Source: Gemmatimonadota bacterium (GTDB lineage Bacteria > Gemmatimonadota > Gemmatimonadetes > Gemmatimonadales > Gemmatimonadaceae). Taken from it: 44,474 nt of DNA. The stretch lies in contig VHBQ01000018.1 of assembly GCA_016871855.1 (NCBI GenBank), positions 1 to 44,474 of the forward strand, in the 5' to 3' direction. The notes beneath the pieces were generated by a model. That model had not been told where the DNA came from. It did no database searches and saw nothing but the letters and a program-made list of their open reading frames with translations. Positions 1 through 7,741 of the stretch are shown here, piece after piece (within the stretch, counting starts at the first letter, position 1; the number at the start of each line of letters is the position of its first letter). A program made the translations under genes and the position numbers.

Positions 1-1844
1 CCCATCACTTCGCCATCAATGCGGCCGTCCTTCAGCTTCACATAGCCGCCCGGGAAGCCGCTGGGATCGTTGAGGAACAAGTGGTTGCGGTCCTTGAACA
101 CGTGCGTCGTCACGTTCTTGTTGCCGCCGGACTTGAAGGCCTGCTCGAGCGCCGGCGCCTGGTCGGGCGTGACCTGCTGGTCGGTGCCGCCCTGCAGGAT
201 GAGCACGGGGGCTTTCACCCTACGCGCGGTCGGGACCGGGTCGTACTGCAGGAAGTAGGTCAGCCACGGCGACTTCGCCGCCGAGGAATCGAACTGCGCC
301 ACCACGGCCTTGTGCACGCTGTCCTTCTTGTCGGCGGCGACATCCGGCGAACCCATCACCCCGTTCTTCAGCTGGAAGTCGATGATGCGGCGTCCGGTGT
401 ACGCCGGGCCCGCCAGCAGCACGATGCCCGCGAGCTTGGGGTCGGTGCTGGCGACCAGCGGCGCGATCATTCCGCCTTCGCTATGCCCGGCGAGCGCGAT
501 GCGCGCGCCGTCAATCTCACCACGCGCGCGCAGGAAGGCGACGCCGGCGCGGATGTCGTCGGCGAAGTCGGCGCTTGTCGCCTTCTGCACGTCGCCGCCG
601 CTGCCGTTGATGGCGCGGTCGTCCAGGCGCAGCACGGCGATGCCGCGGCGTCCCAGCGTGTCAGCGACCTGGCGGAAGAGCCGATAACCGGAGACGAGCG
701 AGATGTACTCGTCGCGATCTTGCTGACCGCTCCCGGTGATCGTCACCACCGCGGGCACCTTCCCCTTGGCGCCCTTCGGCAGGGTGAGCGTCCCAGTGAG
801 CACGTGTCCCGCCGGCGTCTTCACCGTCACCTCCTCGGCGGTGTATGGCGCGCCGGCGGGCGCGCCGTAGTCCGGACGCCCGATGGAGATCTTGTCCACC
901 GCCGCGCCGTCCACGCGCGTGATGACGATGTTCTGCGAGGCCAGAACGCCGCCGGTGATGTAGCCGTACTGGTCAATGCCGAGGCGGGTCACCTGTCCGG
1001 CGATGCCGACGATCGCCGAGTCGGCGCCGATGAACTCGACGGTCATATCGAGCTGGACGCCTCCGGAGAGCGAGAAGACAGGCACCGTCGCCTTCGGCGT
1101 GCCCGCGGCGCGCGCGCGCTGGATGACCAGTTCAGTGGTCGCGAAATCATTGTTCATGATCGCGATCGGCCGATTCTTGATGGCCCGCGCGATGCGGCGT
1201 TCACCGCCGGCGCCAGCGATGGTGATGAGCGCCGAATCGGCGGTCATCGTCTGGATCCCGGTCTGCAATGGCGTCGTGCTGATGTCAGCGCCGGGCCCCC
1301 ACGCCTTGAACGTGAACGTCGGGACGAATGGCCCCGGCGCGACCTCGGCGGTGAATATCATCCGTGCCTGGCCCTTGATGGTCAGGTCGCCGGTAATGGA
1401 AGACCGGCCTCGGGTCAGGCGTTCGACAATGATGGTGTCGGCGCCCCGCGTGAGGATGAACGCCGACTGCGTCACGGGCGCCGGGGCGGCCATCGCCTCC
1501 TGGCTGGCCGCGGCGCGCGGCGTGAGCGCAACGAACAACCCCAGCGCGACGAGGCCGGCGACGAGGGCGATGAGGATCAGCAAGACGTGGTGCCGGTTGT
1601 CCGACTCGTCCGGCGACGCGGCGGCCGCGCGCTCCTCGCGCTCGGACATAAAGCGGACGAAGACGACGAGGCCGAGCGCAATGACGATGCCGGCCACGGC
1701 GATGGCGATCCACGGCGTGCTCGCGCTGAGGCTGCGGTTGGCGTGCAGGCCGGCGCCGAGCATGGCGCCCACGACGGCGAGCACGGCGGCGGCGACGCGC
1801 GCGCCGGGCGAGCCGTGATGGCGAGGATTGAAGGGGACGAACAT
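1..1844 (-). CDS. Membrane-anchored alpha/beta hydrolase (C-terminus beyond window edge)
   Basis: Probable serine hydrolase of the alpha/beta-hydrolase (S33/acyl-peptidase-like) superfamily. About 614 residues are visible and the gene runs off the left edge. The N-terminus has three hydrophobic segments (about residues 16-34, 46-64 and 85-105), so the enzyme is likely membrane-tethered. A beta-rich middle (about 110-330) precedes the catalytic domain. The nucleophile elbow is GHSEGG with Ser455; the acid is probably Asp555 in GGTDQQVTP and the base His588 in KDRNHLF, so the triad looks complete. The ATG overlaps the stop of the upstream gene by one base (TGATG), which supports this start and translational coupling. 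It is the last visible gene of the SPFH operon. The substrate is unknown. A long open frame on the opposite strand is a shadow. Confidence 0.85.
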   Translation of the reverse strand, partial: MFVPFNPRHHGSPGARVAAAVLAVVGAMLGAGLHANRSLSASTPWIAIAVAGIVIALGLVVFVRFMSEREERAAAASPDESDNRHHVLLILIALVAGLVALGLFVALTPRAAASQEAMAAPAPVTQSAFILTRGADTIIVERLTRGRSSITGDLTIKGQARMIFTAEVAPGPFVPTFTFKAWGPGADISTTPLQTGIQTMTADSALITIAGAGGERRIARAIKNRPIAIMNNDFATTELVIQRARAAGTPKATVPVFSLSGGVQLDMTVEFIGADSAIVGIAGQVTRLGIDQYGYITGGVLASQNIVITRVDGAAVDKISIGRPDYGAPAGAPYTAEEVTVKTPAGHVLTGTLTLPKGAKGKVPAVVTITGSGQQDRDEYISLVSGYRLFRQVADTLGRRGIAVLRLDDRAINGSGGDVQKATSADFADDIRAGVAFLRARGEIDGARIALAGHSEGGMIAPLVASTDPKLAGIVLLAGPAYTGRRIIDFQLKNGVMGSPDVAADKKDSVHKAVVAQFDSSAAKSPWLTYFLQYDPVPTARRVKAPVLILQGGTDQQVTPDQAPALEQAFKSGGNKNVTTHVFKDRNHLFLNDPSGFPGGYVKLKDGRIDGEVM

Positions 1845-2134
1845 CAGGACTCCCGATCGGAGGTGCTGCCGTCGTCGGGGGACGCGTTACCCTCTCCCTG
1901 TTCCTTCATCCAGGAGAAGAACGCGACGAGGCCGAAGATGAGCGCCAGACCGCTGACGGCGTAGCCGACGGCAAGCGGCGGCGGATTGTCGCTGAGCGGG
2001 CCGACGATGAAGATGAACAGCGCGATGCACAGCAAGATCACGAAGAACACGAACATGCCGACGGTCGTGTCGTGCTGCGAAGCTGGTTTGCCGCCCTTGT
2101 TCTGCAGCATGTGCGGCGGCGGGATGAAGACCAT
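1844..2134 (-). CDS. Small two-helix membrane protein, unknown function
   Basis: A 96-residue protein I do not recognise. Two strong hydrophobic segments are visible, about residues 26-45 and 56-76, with a short acidic, Ser/Asp-rich tail. It lies between the ribbon-helix-helix regulator (3 bp upstream) and the hydrolase (1-base overlap downstream), so it is very probably cotranscribed and translationally coupled. Given its position it may be an accessory membrane subunit of the SPFH/hydrolase system, but that is inference from context only. Confidence 0.75.
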   Translation of the reverse strand: MVFIPPPHMLQNKGGKPASQHDTTVGMFVFFVILLCIALFIFIVGPLSDNPPPLAVGYAVSGLALIFGLVAFFSWMKEQGEGNASPDDGSTSDRES

Positions 2135-2136
2135 GG

Positions 2137-2337
2137 CTACTCCAGTTCCGTTTCGGATTCGCGCATCGCCGGGTCGTCGGTCACCGCAGGCGGCGGCAAG
2201 CGGCCAGCGCGGCGAAGCGCGTCACGCAAGAGGTACTCGATCTGCCCGTTCAAGCTGCGCATGTCGGTGGCCGCCCAGCGCTGGATGGAAGCCAGCGTTT
2301 GGTCGTCGATGCGGAGCAGGAAGGGTTTGCGGGGCAC
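2137..2337 (-). CDS. Ribbon-helix-helix (Arc-like) DNA-binding protein
   Basis: A 66-residue protein with the layout of Arc/MetJ-type ribbon-helix-helix regulators. A short N-terminal strand (KPFLLRIDDQ) is followed by two helices, with the segment SLNGQIEYLLRDAL forming the second helix. Such proteins bind DNA as dimers through the paired N-terminal strands. From memory, small Arc-like proteins of this kind are often encoded next to SPFH proteins. The gene sits in the SPFH operon, and palindromes in the operon promoter (3615-3622 and 3625-3634) are candidate operators for autoregulation; that link is inference. The C-terminal 20 residues are acidic and probably disordered. An antitoxin role is possible, but no toxin gene is adjacent. 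Confidence 0.8.
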   Translation of the reverse strand: MPRKPFLLRIDDQTLASIQRWAATDMRSLNGQIEYLLRDALRRAGRLPPPAVTDDPAMRESETELE

Positions 2338-2342
2338 GAGGG

Positions 2343-2371
2343 AGACGGTGGACGGTTGACGGTGGACGGTA
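2343..2371. repeat. Heptamer repeat (GACGGTG units), single arm
   Basis: Four imperfect 7-bp units (GACGGTG, GACGGTT, GACGGTG, GACGGTA) lie in the 51-bp gap upstream of the ribbon-helix-helix gene. The same family recurs at 2631-2708, 27468-27509 and 28601-28711. Confidence 0.9.
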
Positions 2372-2388
2372 GATACTGGCGCAGACGG

Positions 2389-2613
2389 CTACGAGTTGCT
2401 TGCGGTCGAACAGTTCTCGCCGCGGGCTCGGGCGCGCTCGTGGCGGGCGATGGCGGCGCCGGCGAGCACGGCGCTTATCGCGGCGATCCGCGACGTATGC
2501 ATCGCGAACCCCGCCAACTCGCTGATCGCCCAAACCGCGAGCAGCGTGCCGGCGACGCAGGCGAGCATCGTGAGCGGGATCTGCCAGAGGAAGGAGCGGG
2601 AGTGTGGGGTCAT
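2389..2613 (-). CDS. Small membrane protein in SPFH operon
   Basis: A 74-residue hydrophobic protein of unknown function. Two membrane segments are likely, about residues 8-28 and 36-54, followed by a basic tail (RHERARAR). I start it at the ATG at 2613. An in-frame ATG further upstream exists, but the added residues would be encoded by the heptamer repeat and look artificial. It lies between the SPFH gene and the ribbon-helix-helix gene, on the same strand. Its function is not known; context suggests a membrane partner of the SPFH protein. Confidence 0.6.
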   Translation of the reverse strand: MTPHSRSFLWQIPLTMLACVAGTLLAVWAISELAGFAMHTSRIAAISAVLAGAAIARHERARARGENCSTASNS

Positions 2614-2630
2614 GGCGTGCGTTGAGGCGG

Positions 2631-2708
2631 TTGACGGTGGACGGTTGACGGTGGACAGTGGAGGTCGACGGTAGTGATCAACCGTCCACCGTCCACCGTC
2701 TACCGTCA
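2631..2708. repeat. Heptamer repeat, inverted pair
   Basis: Left arm 2632-2673 is built of GACGGTG-type units (with one diverged unit). Right arm 2680-2707 is built of the complement (ACCGTCC units). The two arms can fold into a hairpin in the gap between the SPFH stop codon and the next operon gene. Confidence 0.9.
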
Positions 2709-2713
2709 CTCAC

Positions 2714-3583
2714 TCACGTGTACAGACTCCCCGTATTCACCACCGGCTGCGTCGAACGCTCCGAGCAGAGCACCACCAGCAGGTTGCTGACCATCGTCGC
2801 TTTCCGTTCGTCGTCGAGCTGGACGATGTTCTTCTTGGCGAGCAGCTCGAGCGCGTTGTCGACCATGCCGACGGCGCCTTCGACGATCTTGTAGCGCGCG
2901 GCGATGATCGCGCTGGCCTGCTGGCGCTGGAGCATCGCGGCGGCGATCTCGGGGGCGTAGGCCAGGTGTGAGATGCGCGCCTCCATCACCTCGACGCCGG
3001 CGCGGCTGAGCCGATCCTGGATGGCCGTCTGCAGGTGCTTGCTCACCTCGGTGGCGTGCGTGGAGAGCGACTCCTCACCGGCGGTGTGCGCGTCGTAGGC
3101 GAACTGCGAGGCCGTGGAGCGCAGCGCCGACTCGGTCTGCACGTTCACATACTTCTCATAGTTGTCCACTTCGAACAGCGCCTCGGCGGTCTCGACGACC
3201 TTCCAGACGACGATCGCGCCGATCTCGATCGGGTTGGCGTGATTGTCGTTCACCTTGAGCTTGGCCGTCTCGAAGTTGCGGACGCGCAGCGAGACGCGGC
3301 GCTTCACGAGGAACGGATTGGCCCAGTAGAAGCCGTCGCGCTTCACGGTCCCCTTGTACGAACCGAAGAGGACGAGCGCCTTGGCTTCGTTCGGGTTGAC
3401 GATGAAGAGCCCGCCCAGGCAGAAGAGCGAGACGATGAGGACGAGCACGCCGAGAATGACCATCCCGGGACGCTGCTCCGTCGCGTTGCGGATGATGAAG
3501 AGGAAGGACAGGATGGCGACGGTCAGGAGGCCAAGGAGCCAGACGTAGCCATTGGAAGCGTTGATCTGTTTTTCGCGGTACAT
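2714..3583 (-). CDS. SPFH/Band 7 domain protein (stomatin-like)
   Basis: A 289-residue member of the SPFH (stomatin/prohibitin/flotillin/HflK) superfamily, proteins that oligomerise at membranes and organise microdomains or control proteases. The N-terminus has two hydrophobic segments (about residues 12-31 and 41-63). The SPFH domain follows (about 64-230), with the typical GFYWANPF stretch and a helical region rich in Ala and Glu (about 170-240). The C-terminus is helical. It is the first gene after the promoter at 3614-3642 and heads an operon with two small membrane proteins, a ribbon-helix-helix regulator and a membrane hydrolase. It lacks an NfeD partner here; the hydrolase downstream is the only visible enzyme. 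Family call is firm, cellular role unknown. Confidence 0.9.
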   Translation of the reverse strand: MYREKQINASNGYVWLLGLLTVAILSFLFIIRNATEQRPGMVILGVLVLIVSLFCLGGLFIVNPNEAKALVLFGSYKGTVKRDGFYWANPFLVKRRVSLRVRNFETAKLKVNDNHANPIEIGAIVVWKVVETAEALFEVDNYEKYVNVQTESALRSTASQFAYDAHTAGEESLSTHATEVSKHLQTAIQDRLSRAGVEVMEARISHLAYAPEIAAAMLQRQQASAIIAARYKIVEGAVGMVDNALELLAKKNIVQLDDERKATMVSNLLVVLCSERSTQPVVNTGSLYT

Positions 3584-3613
3584 GGAGGATCACTCGTGGA
3601 GGGTGATGGCAAT

Positions 3614-3642
3614 ATGATATCACTTTGCAAGCAAGAAGTCAA
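3614..3642 (-). promoter_or_regulatory. Sigma70-type promoter of SPFH operon with two palindromes
   Basis: Read on the minus strand: -35 TTGACT (3637-3642), 17-bp spacer, -10 TATCAT (3614-3619). The predicted start is near 3607, about 24 bases before the ATG. Perfect palindrome TGATATCA (3615-3622) covers the -10, and TTGC-AA-GCAA (3625-3634) lies in the spacer. Both are possible operators for the operon's ribbon-helix-helix protein. The surrounding 3584-3700 region is noticeably AT-richer than its neighbours. Confidence 0.7.
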
Positions 3643-3705
3643 GTGCGACTGTAAGATATTGTCTAACAATGAGTTATCTGCCGACCGCTCGTGCGCTCGC
3701 TTGGC

Positions 3706-5310
3706 CTATTCATCTTCCCCCCGCGCGAATCGGACCCACACTTCCTTCAGGTCTCGCTTCGCACCGCGACACAGCGTCACCGGCACGTCATGCTCCTCTT
3801 CCACGCCCCAGGGATTGTTCACCCGTTCGGCGACGAACACGGTGTCGCAGGCAAGCGTGATCACTTCTCTCGGTTCCACGCCGAGGAGAATGAAGGCCGG
3901 ACCGGCTCGGTCCCCGGGCCCGAAGTAGTACCAGCTCCCGGCCAAGCTCACGACCGGCGGTAGGCCGAGCCTGCGACCATACAGATCGAGTGCTCCCGCG
4001 CGTCCGTAGTTGGATGCGTAGAGACCGGCCGTTCTCTGCTCACCGGGCGGCAAGGTTCGAAAGACGCGCGCCACCGCCTCGGCTTGCTCGCGCCACCCGA
4101 GCATATCGGCGTAGTCTTGAGGAAGCGGGAGCCGTGTGTTGGTGTTGGTGGTGGTCGCCGCACCGACTCCCGTCGCGGCCGCGTATCGTGCCATCGGTTC
4201 TGGAGGGACGATGGGAAGTCCGAACGGCACGACAGCCAGTCCGAAGGCAAGCGACATCCCGCCGACGCCCCAAACGAGCGTTGCGCGCAGCGCGCGTCGG
4301 TCCCACCGCTCGAGCCACACCCCGCCGGCGGCGAAAAGGAGCGGGTAGATGGGGCCGACGTAGTACGGCTTGCCGCGCAGGATCAGGAACTGCACGAACA
4401 CCATCACGGCGACCCATCCCAGCAGGCGCCACCGCGCCAGCAACACAGACCGCAACAACGCCACCAAGCCAATCGCCGCCAGCGCAATGGCGGGTCCGAT
4501 CATCAGGACCTGACCCAAGGCGAACGTCGGCAGGGTCACGTACACCAACTGCTCTTCGCGCAACTCGCCCATCTGACGCACCACGGGGAAGTCGAGGGCG
4601 ATCTGCCCGACGACACTTGGCGCGCCTATCAGCAGCGCCACGCCGAGCGCTAGCCATGGCCGGCCGCCCAGCAAGTCACGTCGCCGTGGCGTCATCAACA
4701 GGCCGGCCAGCACCGCAGCGCCGAAGAAGAGAATGGAGAACTTGCTCAGCAGGCCGAGGCCTCCAGCCACTCCGAGCAGCAGCCACCAGCGCACGTTGTC
4801 GTCGGCCTGCAGCCGCACGAGCGCGTAGCAGCCGAGTCCCCACCAGACCTGGTCGAACACAACCGGATGGAAGAAGCCGCCTGTGCGCAGAAACAGCGGA
4901 CCCGTGAGCAGCGCGAGCGCCGCGAGCACCTGTGCTGTCCGACCGCCGCCGAGCCGTCGGGCGATGGCGATGGTGAGCAGCATCAGCGCGACCGCGAAGA
5001 ACGCTGGGGCGAGCCGATAGCTCGCGACGCTGACGCCGACCGTGCTCCGCAGCAACTCCGAGAGCATGGCGATGAACGGCGGGAAGTCCATCGAGAACAG
5101 GCGCAAGTGCGTGCCCATCCCGAAGTACAACAACTCGTCGCGGTGGAACTCGTACGGAGTGAAGAAGGCCGTGAGGACGTGCAGCACGGCCTTCACTCCC
5201 ACCACCACGATGACGATCCGAGATACGCGCGCGAGCGGCGGGAGGTCGCCGGTCGGCGCGCGGCCGCTGAACAACGCGGTGAGGATGCCAGGCAGCGTGG
5301 GCCGGGTCAT
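3706..5310 (-). CDS. GT39/ArnT-PMT family membrane glycosyltransferase
   Basis: A 534-residue integral-membrane glycosyltransferase of the dolichyl/undecaprenyl-phosphate sugar-dependent family (GT39, PMT_2). About ten or more hydrophobic segments fill residues 30-410. The first periplasmic loop carries HRDEL with Asp58-Glu59, where this family keeps its catalytic acidic residue. The C-terminal 150 residues form a soluble domain. These enzymes move a sugar from a lipid-phosphate carrier to a protein or lipid outside the membrane; the acceptor here is unknown. I chose the ATG at 5310 because GAGG lies six bases upstream; an ATG at 5337 in the same frame is the alternative. The gene diverges from the molybdoenzyme operon across 151 bp and appears to be single. 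Confidence 0.85.
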   Translation of the reverse strand: MTRPTLPGILTALFSGRAPTGDLPPLARVSRIVIVVVGVKAVLHVLTAFFTPYEFHRDELLYFGMGTHLRLFSMDFPPFIAMLSELLRSTVGVSVASYRLAPAFFAVALMLLTIAIARRLGGGRTAQVLAALALLTGPLFLRTGGFFHPVVFDQVWWGLGCYALVRLQADDNVRWWLLLGVAGGLGLLSKFSILFFGAAVLAGLLMTPRRRDLLGGRPWLALGVALLIGAPSVVGQIALDFPVVRQMGELREEQLVYVTLPTFALGQVLMIGPAIALAAIGLVALLRSVLLARWRLLGWVAVMVFVQFLILRGKPYYVGPIYPLLFAAGGVWLERWDRRALRATLVWGVGGMSLAFGLAVVPFGLPIVPPEPMARYAAATGVGAATTTNTNTRLPLPQDYADMLGWREQAEAVARVFRTLPPGEQRTAGLYASNYGRAGALDLYGRRLGLPPVVSLAGSWYYFGPGDRAGPAFILLGVEPREVITLACDTVFVAERVNNPWGVEEEHDVPVTLCRGAKRDLKEVWVRFARGEDE

Positions 5311-5461
5311 GGCGGCCTCGTGTGGGGCGTACGCCATCGAACGTGCCGGTCGTCGCCGACAAGCGCAACCGCGGCACACCCGACCCCGTGGGAATTCGCC
5401 GACGCAGTTTGGGGTAATTCCACACTTGCCCAACCGCCCGTCGTGAGCGTCAATAAGAGGC

Positions 5462-7741
5462 ATGCCGCACCGCGCCGCTGAGCCCTCGGTTCCAACCGTT
5501 CCCGAACGGTTGGTCCGCGTCGGCTGCCCCGCGCACAACTGCGGCGGGCGCTGCCTGCTCATCGCGCACGTGCGCGATGGGCGCATCACACGGCTCGGCA
5601 CCGATGATCGCCCCGACACGCTCGCCGCGCCGCAGCTGCGCGCCTGCGTGCGCGGGCGCGCGTACCTGCAGCGGCAGTATCATCCGGATCGTCTGACCCA
5701 GCCGCTAAAGCGCGTCGGGAAACGCGGCGAAGGGAAGTTCGCACCGATCTCGTGGGACGAGGCGCTCGACCTGGTGGCGCGCGAGATGCAGCGCGTGAAG
5801 GACACCTACGGCAACTCGGCGCTCTTCGTCCCCTACGGCACGGGGTCGTACAATCAGCTCAACGGCTCGCACACGGCGCGCCGGCTGATGAACCTCTTCG
5901 GCGGCTGCCTGGGGATCTACAACAGCTACAGTTGGGGGGCGATCAACATCGCCACGCCCACGGTCTACGGCACCCTGCAGACGGGGAACCAGCGGCAGGA
6001 CTGGTTGAACAGCAAGTACATCCTGATGTGGGGATGGAATCCCGCCGAGATGCGGGACGGCACCAACAGCGACTACTTCATCAAGCTCGCGCGCGAGCAG
6101 GGCGCGCGCGTCGTCTGCATCGACCCGCGGCACACGCTGAGCGCGGCGAGTCTCGCCGACGAGTGGATCCCGATCCGCCCCGGGACCGACACGGCGATGA
6201 TGTCGGCGATGGCGTACGTGATGATCACCGAACGCCTGGTGGACGCGGAGTTCATTCGCACGCACTGCGTCGGCTTCGACGGTTCGCAGATGCCGCCGGG
6301 ATGCGAAGATGCGGAGAGCTACACGGACTACGTGCTCGGGACGCGCGACGGCACGCCGAAGACGCCGGAGTGGGCCGAGTCCATTACGACGGTGCCGCGC
6401 GACACGATTGCGCGCATCGCGCGCGAGTACGCGACCACCAAGCCCGCCGTGCTGTATCAGGGCTACGGTATGCAGCGCCGCGCGTACGGCGAACAGGTGG
6501 TGCGCGCGGGGTGCGTGCTTGCGGCGATCACGGGGAACGTGGGCATCAGCGGCGGCTGGGCGAGCGGGCTCGCCAATCAGGTGCCGGACGCGCCGTTCTG
6601 GACGCTCTTTCCGGTGGGCGACAATCCGGCGAAGGCGGCCATCCCGGTCTTCCTGTGGACCGAGGCGGTGCTGCGCGGCCGGGAGATGACCGCAACCGAC
6701 GGGATCATCGGCGTGGACCGGCTGACGAACGACATCAAGCTGATCTACTCTGTCGCCAGCAACGTCCTTATCAACCAGCACGCGAACGTGGCGCGCAGCG
6801 CGCGCATCCTGCAGGACGAATCGAAGGTGGAGTTCATCGTCGTGCAGGACCAGTTCCTGACGCCGAGTGCAAAGTTCGCCGATGTGATATTGCCGGCGTG
6901 CACACAGTTCGAGACGTGGGGGGTGGAGGACGGCTGGAAGTACGGCGACGAAGTGATCCTGATGCCGAAGGTCGTCGAGCCGTTGGGTGAGACGAAGAGC
7001 GACTATAGGATCTGCGCCGAAATCGCCGAGCGATTGGGGATAGGCGAGGCGTACACGGAGGGGCGCGACGAGCGCGCGTGGGTCGAGTGGTGCCTCGACC
7101 GCTATCGTGCCACGCGATTCCCGGAGATCCCCACGCTGGATGAGTTCGAGCGGTCGAACATCGGCGTGTATGCCAAGCCGGTGACGAAGCCCGGCGTGGC
7201 GTTCGAGGCGTTCCGTGCGGATCCTGAAAAGCACCCACTGAGCACGCCGTCGGGGAAGATCGAGATCTTCTCCCGGCAACTGCACGACATGAGGCGGCCG
7301 GACGAGATCCCCGCTGTGCCGAAGTACATCGAGGAGTGGGAGAGCCCGTTTGGCGAAGAGGCGGCTCGGTATCCGCTGCAGGTGATGGGGCACCACACGC
7401 TGCATCGGGTCCACTCGACGCACGATAACAACGACTGGCTCGAGGAGGCGTTCCCGCAGCGGGTCTTCATCAATCCCATTGACGCCGCGGCGCGCGGAAT
7501 CGCCGATGGCGATGAGGTGAAGGTCTTCAACGACCGTGGCGCGATGATCCTGCCGTGCCGGGTGACCAATCGCATCCTGCCGGGGGTGATCGACATCCCG
7601 CAGGGGGCGTGGTGGACGCCCGATGAACACGGCATTGATCGGCGCGGCAACGTGAACGTGCTGACGTCGGAGCGCTGGACGCCGCTGGCGTTTGGCACGG
7701 CGCAGCACACAGCGATGGCCCAGGTGGAGCGGATCGCGTGA
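5462..7741 (+). CDS. DMSO reductase-family molybdopterin oxidoreductase (DmsA-like), no Tat signal
   Basis: A 759-residue catalytic subunit of the DMSO reductase superfamily, closest by motif to DmsA. The N-terminal cluster ligands are Cys22, Cys27, Cys31 and Cys62 (CPAHNCGGRC, then RACVRGR), followed by PDRL and KRVGKRGEGKF, both typical of DmsA. The molybdenum ligand is probably Ser157 in NSYSWGA. The C-terminal molybdopterin-dinucleotide domain (about 640-755) is present. DmsA proteins normally start with a twin-arginine signal. Here an in-frame stop at 5444-5446 rules out a longer N-terminus and the 21 residues before Cys22 carry no RR motif, so the enzyme may face the cytoplasm. An AAGAGG lies one base before the ATG, closer than usual. 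It overlaps the fused BC subunit by 4 bp. The natural substrate cannot be read from the sequence. Confidence 0.9.
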   Translation: MPHRAAEPSVPTVPERLVRVGCPAHNCGGRCLLIAHVRDGRITRLGTDDRPDTLAAPQLRACVRGRAYLQRQYHPDRLTQPLKRVGKRGEGKFAPISWDEALDLVAREMQRVKDTYGNSALFVPYGTGSYNQLNGSHTARRLMNLFGGCLGIYNSYSWGAINIATPTVYGTLQTGNQRQDWLNSKYILMWGWNPAEMRDGTNSDYFIKLAREQGARVVCIDPRHTLSAASLADEWIPIRPGTDTAMMSAMAYVMITERLVDAEFIRTHCVGFDGSQMPPGCEDAESYTDYVLGTRDGTPKTPEWAESITTVPRDTIARIAREYATTKPAVLYQGYGMQRRAYGEQVVRAGCVLAAITGNVGISGGWASGLANQVPDAPFWTLFPVGDNPAKAAIPVFLWTEAVLRGREMTATDGIIGVDRLTNDIKLIYSVASNVLINQHANVARSARILQDESKVEFIVVQDQFLTPSAKFADVILPACTQFETWGVEDGWKYGDEVILMPKVVEPLGETKSDYRICAEIAERLGIGEAYTEGRDERAWVEWCLDRYRATRFPEIPTLDEFERSNIGVYAKPVTKPGVAFEAFRADPEKHPLSTPSGKIEIFSRQLHDMRRPDEIPAVPKYIEEWESPFGEEAARYPLQVMGHHTLHRVHSTHDNNDWLEEAFPQRVFINPIDAAARGIADGDEVKVFNDRGAMILPCRVTNRILPGVIDIPQGAWWTPDEHGIDRRGNVNVLTSERWTPLAFGTAQHTAMAQVERIA

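Noticed and set aside
81..1964. Long plus-strand open frame
   Set aside because: It is a shadow of the minus-strand hydrolase, whose motifs and catalytic triad are clear.
2137..2337. Antitoxin of a toxin-antitoxin pair
   Set aside because: No toxin-like gene is adjacent; the neighbours are membrane proteins of the SPFH operon.
5409..5432. FNR-like site upstream of the molybdoenzyme
   Set aside because: Only a weak TTGGG...CCCAA inverted repeat with wrong spacing; it does not match the FNR consensus.
5705..7708. Long minus-strand open frame of 667 codons
   Set aside because: It is antisense to the molybdoenzyme gene and has an Arg/His-rich composition typical of GC-rich shadows.
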